Assembly: GCA_032622095.1 (NCBI GenBank) | Contig: CP136063.1 | Location: 37,300,106 to 37,364,105, forward strand | Length of the DNA stretch: 64,000 bases | DNA from: Siphonodentalium dalli | Taxonomy: Eukaryota > Mollusca > Scaphopoda > Gadilida > Siphonodentaliidae | Direction: 5' to 3' | In this document: positions 11,077 to 22,431 of the stretch, piece by piece | Layout: every line of letters starts with the position of its first letter | Position numbering within the stretch: position 1 is the first letter of the stretch | The notes under the pieces: generated by a model | What the model was told of the DNA's origin: nothing | The model's database searches: none | What the model saw: the letters and a program-made list of their open reading frames with translations, nothing else | Made by a program: the position numbers and the translations under genes

Positions 11077-11850
11077 CCTAACCTATAAAATGGCATCAGT
11101 AACTTCATGAATTTCATACCTGTAGTCTAATGAGATAATACATTAACCTAACCTATAAAATGGCATTAGTAACTCCATGAATGTCATAGTCTAATGAATA
11201 GTAACTTCATGAATTTCATAGTCTAATGAATTGTAACTTCATGGATTTCATAGTCTAATGAGATAATACATTAACCTAACCTATAAAATGGCATTAGTAA
11301 CTCCATGAATTTCATAGTCTAATGAATAGTAACTTCATGAATTTCATAGTCTAATGAATTGTAACTTCATGAATTTCATAGTCTAATGAATAGTCCCTTC
11401 ATGAATTTCATAGTCTAATGAATTGTAACTTCATGAATTTCACAGTTTAATGCATAGTAACTTCATGAATTTCATAGCCTAATGAATAGTGCCTTCATGA
11501 ATTTCATAGTCTAATGAATAGTAACTTCATGAATTTCATAGTCTAATGCATAGTAACTTCATGAATTTCATAGTCTAATGAGATTATACATTAACCTAAC
11601 CTATAAAATGGCATTAGTAGCTTCATGAATTTCATAGTTTAATGAATAGTAGCTTCATGAATTTCATAGTCTAATGAATAGTAGCTTCATGAATTTCATA
11701 GTCTAATGAATAGTAACTTCATGAATTTCATAGTCTGATGAATAGTCACTTCATGAATTTCATAGTCTAATGAGATAATACATTCACCTAACCTATAAAA
11801 TGGCATTAGTAACTTCATGAATTTCATAGTCTAATATATTCTGACATCTT
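11077..11850. repeat. ~32-bp satellite array, block 3
   Basis: About twenty further copies of the TAACTTCATGAATTTCATAG unit. After about 11850 it decays into two longer copies (ATTCTGACATCTTC, then GTATAAAGCACA) at about 11835-11880 and 11920-11985. Confidence 0.85.
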
Positions 11851-12449
11851 CCTGTGGTCCCTAAGTATAAAGCACAATTAGTGTGTGACTATAAAATGGC
11901 ATTAGTAACTTCAGGAATTTCATAGTCTAATGATATTCTGACATCTTCTTGTGATCCATACGTATAAAGCACAGTTAGTGTGTGTATTTTTTATACTTGT
12001 CCATATCTAGTGCTGAACATTGATACGTGGCTCTCTGATTTTATTCAGTTCACTGAATGTGAGCCACAGAGATAATACATTAATAGTACTCCTGAACCGA
12101 CAATATAACTGCCCAGTGGGGGAAGAGTCGTGATTTTAACATACATTTTTATTTTATTTGCAGGACTTTAATATTTGATATCTGCTGTATATCTGGTTAA
12201 TCTTTGATTAGTAAACCATCATCAATATGAACCTGCCTTGTGATACACCGGGATCGGTTACAGTGATATACCGTATATCATATATGGGAAATCATTTATT
12301 CAATCCAGCGACATTGTGACGCATAAGAGAATCCTTACAGTTATGATATATATGCGGGGAATCGTTATCAATGGCCCAGAGAACGCCCCATAAAGTGGAT
12401 TAAATAATATATTTTATATTCTATAATTACAATCATGGGTATATAATAT

Positions 12450-12665
12450 ATGATCTTGGGCGCGTTACCATTTCTGACATTGGTTTTCTTGTCTTATGTT
12501 AGCGCGTATCCAGGATATTTAACTCTTGAATCCTACGAAGACAAGTTTCGTGACTTAAATTTCATTCAGTGCACCTTACGTCCATATCGCCCAACACATA
12601 TATCCATTGTTAGGAACCACTTTTATAAAATAATGTTATCGGTATCAATCTTTTGTCATTTTTAA
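12450..12665 (+). CDS. Small putative secreted protein or first exon
   Basis: An ATG-started frame of 71 codons begins MILGALPFLTLVFLSYVSA. This has the form of a signal peptide with a likely cleavage after VSA, followed by YPGYLTLESYEDKF and a single Cys. A TATATAATATAT stretch lies just before the ATG. I do not recognise it. It may be a first exon with an unseen donor, or chance. It lies 135 bp upstream of the zinc-finger ORF but in no clear relation to it. Confidence 0.25.
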   Translation: MILGALPFLTLVFLSYVSAYPGYLTLESYEDKFRDLNFIQCTLRPYRPTHISIVRNHFYKIMLSVSIFCHF

Positions 12666-12799
12666 CGGCGTTTAACAAAGGAAATATGTGTTTCTTGACA
12701 AATTGTTGCAATGGTCGTGTTATCTGACACGGTGGAGTTTCTTTCTATCGACATGCGATCGAATAGCACATAAGATAATCCATACGAGAGGGCGCGTAC

Positions 12800-14635
12800 A
12801 TGTATCAGTGCGATAAATCACAGCACAGTGACATAATGACACACAAGACGGGTCACACCGACGATAGTCCTTATCAAATTGATATGTCTGAGAAATCATT
12901 CGTCCAGAGCAGTGATCTAATGACACATAGGGTAAATCACACGGACGATAGTCCTTATCAATTCGATATGTCTGAGAAATCATTCACCCAGAGCATTCAC
13001 ATGCATGTAATGGAACACGACATTCACGTCAATGCTCGTCCATATCAGTGCGATGTTTGTGACGAATCGTTCGCAGAGAAAGGCAATCTGGTAACACATA
13101 GACGAATCCACGTCAATGGCCGACCACTTCAGTGCGGTGTGTGTGAAGAATCATTTACTACTTCATCTCAAGCGACACTTCATATGAGAACACACACCGG
13201 TAATCGTCCACATGAGCGCGATGTGAGTGGAGAAGTATTTACCTCTTCATCTCAAGCGACAGTTCATACGAGAACACACGCGGGTAATCGTCCACATCAG
13301 TGCGATGTTTGTGACAAATCGTTCGCCGAGAAAGTCAATCTGGTGACACATTATAGACGAATCCACGTCGATGGCCGACCATATCAGTGCGATGTGTGTG
13401 AGAAATCGTTTACAACGTCATCTCAAGCCACAATTCACAAGAGAACACACACCGGTGAACGTCCATATCAATGCGATGTGTGTGAGAAATCATTCGGAGT
13501 AAAAGGTTCTCTGATGACACATATGAGAATCCACACCGGCGACTGTCTGTATCAATGCGATATCTGTGGGAAATCATTTGCTACTTCCTCTCAAGCCACC
13601 GTTCATAAGAGAACACACACTGGTGATCGCCCATATCAGTGCGATGTGTGTGAGAAATCATTCGCACAAGGAGGTAGTCTGATGACTCATAAGAGAATCC
13701 ACACTGGAGAGCGACCATATCCGTGCGATGTGTGTGATAAATCGTTCGCTCAGAACTATCACCTGATTAGACATAAGATAATTCACACCGGTGAACGTCC
13801 ATATCAGTGCGATGTGTGTGAGAAGTTCTTCTCCCATAGAAGTAACCTAATGATACACAAGACACTCCACACAGGCGATCGTCCGTATCATTGCGATACG
13901 TGTGATAAATCATTCGCCAATAGCAGTGGCCTCATTAGACATAACAGAAGCCACACAGGCGAACGCCCATATCAATGCGATGTGTGTGATAAATCTTTCG
14001 CCCAGAGCTATCACCTCATGAGACATAAGAAACGCCACACCGGCGAAAGTTCGTATCAATGTGATATGTGTGAGAAATCATTCTCCCATAAAAGTAACCT
14101 AATGATACATGAAAAACTCCATGCAGGCGATCGTCCGTATCAGTGCGATGTGTGTGAGAAATCATTTGTCTTGAGCAGTGGCCTAATTAGACACAGGAGA
14201 AGCCACTCAGGCGAACGCCCGTATCAATGCGATGTGTGTGGGAAATCGTTTGCTCAGAGTGGTCATCTAATGAGACATAACAGAAGCCACACAGGCGACC
14301 GTCCGTATCAGTGTGATGTGTGTGAGAAATCATTTACTACTTCAACTCAAGCCACCGTTCATAAGAGAACACATACCGATGAGCGTCCGCATCAGTGTGA
14401 TATGTGTGATAAATCATTCGCCGAGAGAAGTAGCCTGATACGACATAACAGAAGCCACACCGGCGAGCGACCATATCAGTGTGATGTGTGCGAGAAAGCA
14501 TTCGCTCAGAGCAGTAGCCTAACGAGCCACAAGCAACTCCACACAGGCGACCGTCCGCATCAGTGCGATATGTGTGAAAAATCATTTGTCCTGAGCAGTA
14601 GCCTGGTGAGACATAAGAAACTTCACACAGGATAG
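12800..14635 (+). CDS. Poly-C2H2 zinc-finger protein, 22 tandem units
   Basis: The ORF of 611 residues is almost entirely tandem C2H2 fingers of 28 residues joined by TGERPYQCDVC-type linkers, the arrangement of sequence-specific DNA-binding nuclear proteins. By hand I count 22 units. Units 4, 5 and 7-22 keep both Cys and both His; units 1-3 and 6 have lost zinc ligands (for example YQIDMSEKSF with both Cys replaced). No KRAB, BTB, SCAN or other N-terminal domain precedes the fingers. The ATG at 12800 is the first after an in-frame stop about 24 bp upstream, though an upstream spliced exon is possible. Units 13-15 and 16-18 are a three-finger duplication (SNLMIH, SGLIRH, HLMRH order). The TTSSQATVHKRTH finger recurs at units 8, 10 and 19 and, less exactly, at 5. 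The ORF ends right after a linker HTG, but the repeat goes on past the stop. Confidence 0.9.
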   Translation: MYQCDKSQHSDIMTHKTGHTDDSPYQIDMSEKSFVQSSDLMTHRVNHTDDSPYQFDMSEKSFTQSIHMHVMEHDIHVNARPYQCDVCDESFAEKGNLVTHRRIHVNGRPLQCGVCEESFTTSSQATLHMRTHTGNRPHERDVSGEVFTSSSQATVHTRTHAGNRPHQCDVCDKSFAEKVNLVTHYRRIHVDGRPYQCDVCEKSFTTSSQATIHKRTHTGERPYQCDVCEKSFGVKGSLMTHMRIHTGDCLYQCDICGKSFATSSQATVHKRTHTGDRPYQCDVCEKSFAQGGSLMTHKRIHTGERPYPCDVCDKSFAQNYHLIRHKIIHTGERPYQCDVCEKFFSHRSNLMIHKTLHTGDRPYHCDTCDKSFANSSGLIRHNRSHTGERPYQCDVCDKSFAQSYHLMRHKKRHTGESSYQCDMCEKSFSHKSNLMIHEKLHAGDRPYQCDVCEKSFVLSSGLIRHRRSHSGERPYQCDVCGKSFAQSGHLMRHNRSHTGDRPYQCDVCEKSFTTSTQATVHKRTHTDERPHQCDMCDKSFAERSSLIRHNRSHTGERPYQCDVCEKAFAQSSSLTSHKQLHTGDRPHQCDMCEKSFVLSSSLVRHKKLHTG

Positions 14636-14860
14636 CGTCCGTATCAGTGAGATGTGTGAGAAATCGATCAAGCATAGAGATCATCTTGTAGCACATAAGG
14701 GGATCCACGCAGATGATCGCCCATATCAATGCGATGTGTGAGACAAATAATTTTTCCAGAACAATCCCTTGATGGCGCATATAACAAAATTCAATCCGGC
14801 GATTATCCATATCAGTCCGATGTGCGAGAAATAATTCGCTCAGAGAGTTTTACTTGAACA
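14636..14860 (+). pseudogene. Decayed 3' zinc-finger units
   Basis: Directly after the TAG at 14633-14635 the DNA still reads as finger units: CGTCCGTATCAGTGAGATG has the first Cys codon TGC changed to TGA. Later copies of CGCCCATATCAATGCGATG and CATATCAGTCCGATGTG carry stops and frameshifts to about 14850. The array was therefore once at least two to three fingers longer, and the present protein is a 3'-truncated version. Confidence 0.75.
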
Positions 14861-15195
14861 TATATCTAAATTAGAGTTTTAACTGTGGTAGCTTTGTTCT
14901 AATATGTCTTAAAAGGGGATGCCCAATTAATGTTGTAGAATGGTCGAAATTAGTATTACTCGTAGCTATTAAGCTGTTTTTACCATTTTTTATTTTTAGT
15001 AGTCCGTAAAAGGTGAACACATCACGTGTGCACAGCCTTTTTCTGGATTAAACTCAACGAGGCAGATAACAAATTTGTCCTCTTCAAACTTCAAAGTTTC
15101 ATAAGTATTTTCTGGCACTTTATGCATTGGGGGATTTAAGTTTCATGAAAACTATGATCGTAAACGAAGAACTAAGATGTATTTTTCAGTTATGA

Positions 15196-15724
15196 TTAAA
15201 GATGGATTATCTCTTTAAATAATTTTTTTAAATAGTTGCGTGGGTATAAAATTATAGATATGAACTGAAGACCCCTGTCCGGAAAAACTTCTATCAATTA
15301 ATATTGATTTTATTTCGGATATTAAATCGGGATCGTTTATGTTACTATTTTTTATAACAGACCATTCGGATGAGACGGTATTGCGATATAGAGCACTGGG
15401 TTGTTCCTACGGCCACGCAACAAAAGTCAAATGTCCCAGATTGGTTGTTTGTATTGTTTTGTTCCACAGATAAATGGCGCTAATAAGTATAATTAACGTT
15501 TATTTATGACAAAATTGTTAAATAAAATTTCTGGTCTCTGTCAACAGTAACCACTATCGTTCGTTAGCTGAAAAAATACACCTTTTGAGACCAGAAAATA
15601 TTCGAAATAAAATTAATATTAATCGATAGAAGCATTTCCGGACAGGAGTTTTCGATTCAAATCTAATATTTTATATCCTGGTATCTATATAATACATGTT
15701 TAAAAAGAGGTAATCCACCTTTAA
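15196..15724. mobile_element. TTAA element, family P2, copy 2, with an abutting relative
   Basis: TTAA at 15196-15199 and 15721-15724 encloses 521 bp with ends AGATGGATTATCTC and TAATCCACCT, closely matching the nested element at 5334-5861 over its length (AATTAACGTTTATTT, CTATCAATTAATATTGATTT). At 15725 a second, more diverged left end (AGATGGATTATATATCTC) begins immediately and shares the same TTAA. It can be followed to about 15860. Confidence 0.8.
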
Positions 15725-16029
15725 AGATGGATTATATATCTCTTCATATAAACATTTTGAAATAGTGTCTTGTGTATAACTAAAATAGCTAGGAATTGAA
15801 GACCCATTTCCGGACACGCTCCTATCAATTAATACGATTTTATTTCTAATATTTCATACTAAAATGAGTTGATTAATTGGGACATTTTGTTTTACTATTT
15901 TTAGAACAGACCAATCAGGTGATATCATATAGCGATATATGCTATTATGGTGTTCCCATTGCCACGTTCCGAACGTTAAATAACCCATAGTATTACCACT
16001 TTAGAGGGCGTTCTCTAGTAGATTAACAG

Positions 16030-16182
16030 TAATTTACCCGCACGGTAAAAAACATAACGTCCGGCATCAAACCTGACGTTATGCATTAACGATATTAATG
16101 GCCCGCTTCCGGTTTGAACGCCCGGCATCAAACCCGAAGTTATGCGTTAACGATATTAATGGCCCGCTTCCGGTTTGACAAC
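16030..16182. repeat. Two ~78-bp tandem units
   Basis: CGGCATCAAACC, GTTATGC, TTAACGATATTAATGGCCCG and CTTCCGGTTTGA occur twice in a row. The minus-strand open frames at 16079-16421 begin in this repeat and duplicate one another; no gene is supported. Confidence 0.7.
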
Positions 16183-16478
16183 AAACAGACGACACATGGT
16201 TTGAATTGTTTACATTTTGTGTGATCTTTCGAGAAAATTTCTCTATCAAGTGAACTGGATGAGGAGTCCTTAAATTCTCTTGAAAACAGCTCAAAACCAG
16301 CATCGGCAACAAAATCAACCCAGTGGAGAGTGAGAAAAATTCTGAGAATGGCTAACAAACAGAAATAAGCAACGTGATTTCTTTCAAATTTCTCCCGATG
16401 AACTGGCCTCTCTTTTGCCAATTATTAAAATAGATATTATTTCAGTTGACATATTGCTGCTCACTCACTTATCTATGT

Positions 16479-17618
16479 TCTAGTTGGGTTTCATTTCAGA
16501 GAGTGGTACTAATAGTAATAACTTGATTTTGTCGGGCGGTAGGTTTATTAACGGCCCTCCAGAAATGATTATCAGCCCTTGGGCCATTAATCATTTCTGG
16601 AGAACCGTTAATAAACCATAACGCCCTCCAAAATCAAGTTATTGGTATATTAATTGTTTGTATTCTTGTATTGTATAGCGATAGTGGGTCTAATTAACGT
16701 TTATTTGTGACAAAATTACACAATAACATTTCTGGTTAAAACAATATTTATTTCTACCCTCAAATAATAAAAGTATACATGAAACAAGACATTGACCATT
16801 ATGATTTATATGACAGATTAGAATAATTAGAATAGCATAGGGTGAAGAGTATCTAACAACAAGCGGATCACCGTTTATCTTAAAGATGGATTATATCCCC
16901 TCGGTGGCTTCTATATAGTAGAGTTACGCCCCCTCGATGGCATCTATATAGCAGAGTTGGTAATTCCATCCCCTCGGTGGCTTCTTCGGTGAAACCCCTC
17001 CAAACCGGACCCTCCGAACCCCTCTCCATTCCGAACGAATTGTTCGGTCCGGAATTCACCCGAGTGCATTGTCAATAATGATTGCCTTTGTAATCCAAAA
17101 CCTCTGTACTTCGAATACTGGACAACTTTATTAGTTCATAAGTGAACAAATACTCCAATCTTTACCTCCAAAATCCGAACGCTTCAAGCGTACTCCGAAT
17201 ACCGGACAGCTTTATTTGTCCATAAGTGAAAAATATACACTGATGTTTACCTCCAAAATTCGAACGCAATCAGTTAAAAGGTAATTATGTGAACGTTTCC
17301 GCTTTTGTGTTGAGCTGTGTGTGACCTCGATCACCGTCAGTGACAAAAGTTAGTTACAAACGGACGAACTGTTCTTGGTAGATTAATTTAGTCAAATTTA
17401 TTCACAAATTAAAACGAATATAATGCCTGATAATAAAAAGATACTGTCGTATTTATATTTGATCTTATTCTAAATAAATTCCGAAAGCGTTACCAGACGA
17501 CGCGCGTGAACATAGGTAATGTACTTTCGTATTATTGAATAAACGAACCAGTTTAATTAGCGGTCTTTTGTATCGGCAAAGCTTTGAAACTGATTAAACA
17601 ACAGGGGTGGTATTCACC
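16479..17618. repeat. Long direct repeat A, left copy (1.14 kb)
   Basis: Nearly identical to 22432-23573, with scattered substitutions and two small indels near 16635-16690. From left to right it contains a foldback hairpin (16520-16643: TTTATTAACGGCCCTCCAGA against its inverse), a fragment related to family P2 (AATTAACGTTTATTTGTGAC), an AGATGGATTATATCCCC start at 16884 running into about three units of a CCCTCGGTGGCTTCTATATA minisatellite, and a ~95-bp internal duplication with CCGAATACCGGACAGC. No coding sequence. It ends with GGGGTG(G)TATTCACC, the terminus of element X. Confidence 0.85.
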
Positions 17619-17964
17619 GGCTGGGTTTATAATATAGTCCAGGTAGTTTTACGAGGCGACGCTCAATGCGAAGCTATCGGTGGACATATCGATGGGAAGA
17701 CATCGCCGCGCCATATAGGATTATCCAATCAAGGTGATTGGCGTCAATCATAGATTGACCACCGGTCACATAAACATGCTGCGTGTAACAGTACACGTTT
17801 GTACACATTTCAACAACGAGGAAAAGGACGTGGGGCAAAATATACCACCGACGACATGAGGGGGTCTACAAACAAAATCCGTATATAGGGCCGGGGTGGG
17901 TGGGTGGTCCAGAGGCCGAAACAATCGTGCTTGTAATTTTTTTTCCAAAATGGGTTTTGTTTTC
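17604..17964 (+). mobile_element. 5' fragment of TIR element X
   Basis: Begins with GGGGTGGTATTCACC followed by GGCTGGGTTTATAATATAG. It matches 26011-26367, the left part of the right-hand X copy, until the two diverge just after CCAAAATGGG at about 17964. The retrotransposon body follows without a gap, so X was probably broken by the retrotransposon. The first residues of the ORF starting at 17896 come from this fragment, not from the retrotransposon. Confidence 0.65.
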
Positions 17965-18883
17965 ACCCGGCCCGACACCTCATGCACCGAAACTGTTTCT
18001 CCATTCGAAACACACGCGCAGCGGAGTTGCTCTGTCATTAGGCCCTCCACATCCCCCGAGAACTCAAGTGAACGTGTGTACAACTCTGTTTCTCCTGTAA
18101 CAGCCAACATGAACACAAAATGTGATTCTAACAAACAGGCAAAACTTCATGTTGATGCTGACACATCTGTCCATATAGACTCGAAGCTCAATACGTCGAA
18201 CAACAGTGCAAATCTGAATGTCTGCGAAGTAAATCTCTCGATCAATAGCGATGATTACTCCAACTCTAAACGCACCCCTGTTCGTATAAAACCTTCTCCC
18301 ATTGAAGTAATAACCGAACCAGAGGCTGGCAAACATATGTCAGAAATATTCATGTTCATCGACAACTACAGCGATATACAACGAGCAGCCGTGGACAGTG
18401 ACGATCCTGCTCATAATTTGTCAACACATGAACACTGACGGTCCGCCTTATTCTTATGCCGATGATCTGAGCGCACCGAGGCAAATCGAAACTCTAATAC
18501 GGAACGACAGACGTCCCGCGGCATTAAAGAGGGACCCCAGTCGCAAAACCGCACATATTTCTGATAGGAATCCTCGTTCAGATAATGACCGAAATGGATT
18601 CTCAGGCGTCCACCGGACAAGAACAGTGCGTCTTTTCGTGGGCGGTATCGATGAAAGTTCTACAGAGAATGGCCTCGCTCACTTTCTCTCTGAAAGAGGT
18701 ATCGAGCCAACGTTCTTGAAGCTCATCACTAGTTCCAGAATTGGGACTGTGAGTGCTCGTTTAAATGTATCAAAAGACGAAAGCATCCCACTACTTGACA
18801 ATCGTTTCTGGCCCGCAGGTGTCTACTGCGGGGCTTGGTACTCAGAAGCTCCCAGCTCAACAAACAATGGCTATTACAAATAA
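17965..18883 (+). pseudogene. Retrotransposon ORF1, frameshifted
   Basis: The first frame runs to a stop at 18436-18438 with a Ser/Asn-rich, low-complexity N-terminal part. A second frame, entered at about 18400-18437, carries on to TAA at 18881-18883. The second part contains RTRTVRLFVGGIDESSTENG and, near its end, DNRFWPAGVYCGAWYSEAP. This is the RRM-like nucleic-acid chaperone domain with the terminal WP-x-GV motif typical of ORF1 proteins in invertebrate LINEs. One frameshift joins the halves, so this copy cannot make intact ORF1p unless ribosomal frameshifting occurs. The stop overlaps the ORF2 ATG by 17 bp. Confidence 0.7.
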
Positions 18884-21800
18884 GCTGAATATATGCACCT
18901 GGAATATGACAGGTTTCAAGGGGAGTGCTTCCCATTTAAGTGATATGCTGGCATCGGGCTATTTCCAGATCGTCGGCATTTCTGAACATTGGCTTGATGA
19001 ATTTTCACTGTCGTCCTTCGGATTTCTCTCACATGATTACATTTACATTGCGAAACCGGGTCGTTCGATTCGAACTGCGAATGGAGGTTGTCTTGTGAAA
19101 GACGGTATAGCTATCCTGGTCCACAAAAGTATCAAGTGTATCGAGATTGAATCTACAAATGATAGAATGATCTCTCTGCAGATCAAGATGAATAATAGTT
19201 CTTTTCTCTCCGTGATTCAAGTATATCTACCCGGTGCCAATCACGATATTTCATATTTTCTCGACTGTTTATCAGACTTAGCTGACATTACCTCACGCCT
19301 GGAACCGAATGGTCCTGTGATATTAATGGGAGATATGAATGCGAATTTGGGGAAAAACTATAGAACGATACTTTCAAGTTTAACGTGTCCACGTGCTAGA
19401 GCATTAGATGCCTTCTTCGAACTGCACAACCTGACAGCACTCACTACATTATCATCTTGTACTGGCAGTGACTTCTCATACGTCCCTTACTATGACGGCG
19501 CGACTCCTTCGCTGCTCGATCACATTGTCATCTCCGACATGATGGTTAATTGTGTATCTAAAACTCATGTCACAGAAGATGCAGCAACTAATAGTTCAAA
19601 CCACAGACCAGTGTTCTGTTGTATAGATGTAGCTCCTACACTAAAACCACCATCAAATTACACGAGGAAAAAATATCGCTGGAAATGTGAATACATGAAG
19701 TCTTATCAAGACAATCTAACTTCCCTGTGCAAACCGTTACTGACCAAAGAGATAAACGACAAAAATGACCTTGATTCGTATTATCGCAATTGTGTCGACA
19801 TTTTAATTGATAGCGCAGAAAAGACTATCCCTCCAATGTCCTACCACGCACACTTGAAACCATACTGGAATAAACAACTCAGCAGTCTGAGCTCTGATTG
19901 CAAGTCAAAATACAAATTGTGGTCGCTTGCTGGTCGCCCACGAGTATTTACCTCCTCCACGTATGTTCAGTATAAAGACGCTAAAAGGACTTTTAGAAAA
20001 GCTCATCGTTCTGCGTTCAATGCGTACCTATCCGATCAACAAAACGAACTTGAGTGCGACGCTGCCTCCAACCAAACGTCCTTCTGGCGGTCTATCAACC
20101 GAAACCGTTCGCATGTCTCTCAAATCGGATCGGTTATGAAATTCAATGGGTCTCTGACACGTGACGCAGATGAAACACTTTCTGGCTGGTCTGAGTACTT
20201 CAGAGAATTGTTCAATCCACCACCCCACTCTGAGCCAGAGTTTGAGGACCACGTTACCAGAGAAGTTGTTAGCTGTGTTTCTCTTGCTAAAGACCCCGTG
20301 CAACCGAACTGCCCACAGTGTCAACCAGTCGAACTCACCGAAATCGTTCTTCATGTCAGGAAACTGAAAAAGAACAAAGCGGGTGGAGCAGATGACTTAT
20401 TGAATGAACATTTGTTGCACGCTCCGACTTCCTTCATAGAATGCATCAAAAGACTATATGACGGTATATTCCACATGGGGTGGATTCCACCAACGATGAA
20501 AGAAGGAATAGTCATTCCGTTATACAAAGGACCGCCTAAACCACCGACATCTCCTGATAGTTACCGTGCTATAACACTTCTATCGGTCCTATACAAACTA
20601 TTCGAGTCCATTCTGTTGAGCCGTCTTCTTCAAAGCCACCAAATGAAACGATTTCCGAATGCACAACAAATGGGTTTTCAGAAAGGTATCAGCTGTTCGA
20701 TGACGTCATTCATTCTCACGGAATCTGTATCATATGCCAAAGACAATAACTCCAATTTATATGTTGCCTTCCTTGACTCCAAGAAAGCCTTTGATAAAGT
20801 ATGGCACACTGGCCTCCTGTACAAATTCATTCAGCTCGGATTTTCGCCACACTTTGTCAGTGTGTTGGAGAACATCCATTCGGATGTGACTAGCAAAGTA
20901 CTATATGACGGCCGCATGTCGCAAAGTTTCAAAATACTGCAATCTACTCGACAAGGTGACGTTCTGTCACCTCTCTGCTATCTCGTCTTCATAGACGACC
21001 TACTTAACGAACTAGCAACTTCTCCATACGGACTAAGAATCTGCAATATCCCATGCGGCGCTCCTACTACTGCCGACGACATCGCTCTTCTGTCGCTATC
21101 GAAATCCGGTCTAGAATCCTTGTTGAACATATGTGTGAAATATAGCAGGCGGTGGCGATTCGAATTCTCCTCCACGAAGAGCAAAATTGTTGTATTCAAC
21201 GAGAATAAAAACTCATATGACCGCTCGGGAAGGATATGGAGTTTGGGCAATCAAACTATTCAGGAAGTTACAGAATGTGCCCATCTTGGTTTAATTCAGG
21301 ACAAGTTTGCGAAGCAGGTCAATTCCGCCTCTTCTGTGTCGACAAAAATGAGGAACAACTTTTTCAATATCATGGGTAACAAACTTATGAAATCCACTAC
21401 ACCCATCACCATGACAAATGTCCTCAAAACTGTTGTTCTACCGAGAGCTCTCTACGGTGTCGAGGTGGTTCCTTTTTATCAAAGTTCCGCCATCACCATT
21501 ATGAACAAAGCCGCCAGAACATGTCTCAAATACGCACAATCCCTCCCAAAACGAGCGTCAACTAGTCTATCGCTAGGTCTTCTTGGATTTCTACCAATTG
21601 AATATCAACTGCATATCAAAAAACTTTGCTTTATGGGACGTGGATAACTCTTGTGAAGGCAGCTGTCAGGGGAACGTTCATTTCCTCGTGGCAGACCAAA
21701 GTTTCGTCCGATCCATCCTTGCGAATTCTGTGGAAAGTTCACCCTAATCCCCTATCAAACTGGGCAGTCTGGAAACTTCTCCATGGAAACGCTCACATGT

Positions 21801-22180
21801 TGAAATATCTCAAAAACTTAGTACTGCTTCTCAACAGGACTACCTATGCCAACAATTTAGTGTGTCATCTCTGCAGCGAAGTGTACTCGAACGAAATCGA
21901 CCACGCCATGTTCGTATGCTCTTCTCCAGCCGCACTCATTATTAGAAACTCTTTTTGGGAAGGGATTATCTCTCGTTTCGGCATACCCGAATATTTTCAC
22001 CTTGCGTCGTTAGCCAGAGATGACCTGGTAGCAACCCTCCTCGGAAGTTCTCTGGAAACCCTAACAGAACACATATCTCACTGCCTCAAGGAACTAGTAC
22101 TATATTCTGCGAAGTTCCTGTACGTTCTCAGCACAATGATAAGGAATGGCGTACAGCAACCCGTGCCTCGTCCATTGTAA
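18867..22180 (+). pseudogene. Retrotransposon ORF2: endonuclease-reverse transcriptase, one frameshift
   Basis: I choose the ATG at 18867 (MAITNKLNICTWNMTGF) rather than an earlier ATG at 18765, because the endonuclease domain begins there and the ATG overlaps the ORF1 stop. Endonuclease landmarks: ICTWNM, ISEHWL, GDMNANLG, LLDHIVIS and the catalytic NHRPV at about 19600. RT landmarks: KKNKAGGADD, YRAITLLSVLYKLFESIL, FLDSKKAFDKVWH (about 20770-20805), RQGDVLSPL and TADDIALLS (about 21070), with the catalytic Asp residues present. The main frame stops at 21645-21647. A second frame from about 21626 to 22180 continues with the C-terminal knuckle CHLCSEVYSNEIDHAMFVC, so one frameshift near 21635 splits the protein. 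It acts, when intact, by target-primed reverse transcription at a nicked nuclear site. Confidence 0.88.
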
Positions 22181-22431
22181 TTATCTTCTCAACACCCACT
22201 CATGTTGTAACGACTAACTGTCATATCTGTTGGACAAATAAGATTTTCCTGCAACAAAAGCTGTTGTGAACATTCAAATGCATATATGCTTCACTCTCGT
22301 GGTTTCCAACACCTCTCCATACTTGTACATAACGGCCCACCACATTGGTCAGGGGAGCCCACTTTAATCCAACAAATTTATATGTCATGTGTATCGATCT
22401 CTCCTATACTTGGAGGTAATAAAGATATCTC
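22181..22431 (+). other. Retrotransposon 3' UTR
   Basis: About 250 bp between the ORF2 end and the start of repeat A, with no open frame. It ends with GGTAATAAAGATATCTC, which contains a polyadenylation-type AATAAA. No poly(A) or simple-repeat tail is visible before repeat A starts. Confidence 0.6.

Larger units (their letters stand above)
17965..22431 (+). mobile_element. Non-LTR retrotransposon (EEP endonuclease/RT type), nearly full length
   Basis: The element carries ORF1 (frameshifted), ORF2 (endonuclease, RT, C-terminal zinc knuckle; frameshifted once) and a ~250-bp 3' UTR ending in GGTAATAAAGATATCTC. The 5' end appears truncated, because the DNA before about 17965 belongs to element X. 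The order EEP endonuclease, RT, C-x2-C knuckle and the RRM-like ORF1 place it in the CR1/Jockey/L2-like group in a broad sense; the clade cannot be fixed by eye. No target-site duplication was found, because the right flank is direct repeat A. Confidence 0.85.

Noticed and set aside
14337-14810. 157-codon minus-strand ORF opposite the zinc-finger array
   Set aside because: It is the reverse reading of finger repeats, and the plus strand has an obvious C2H2 protein.
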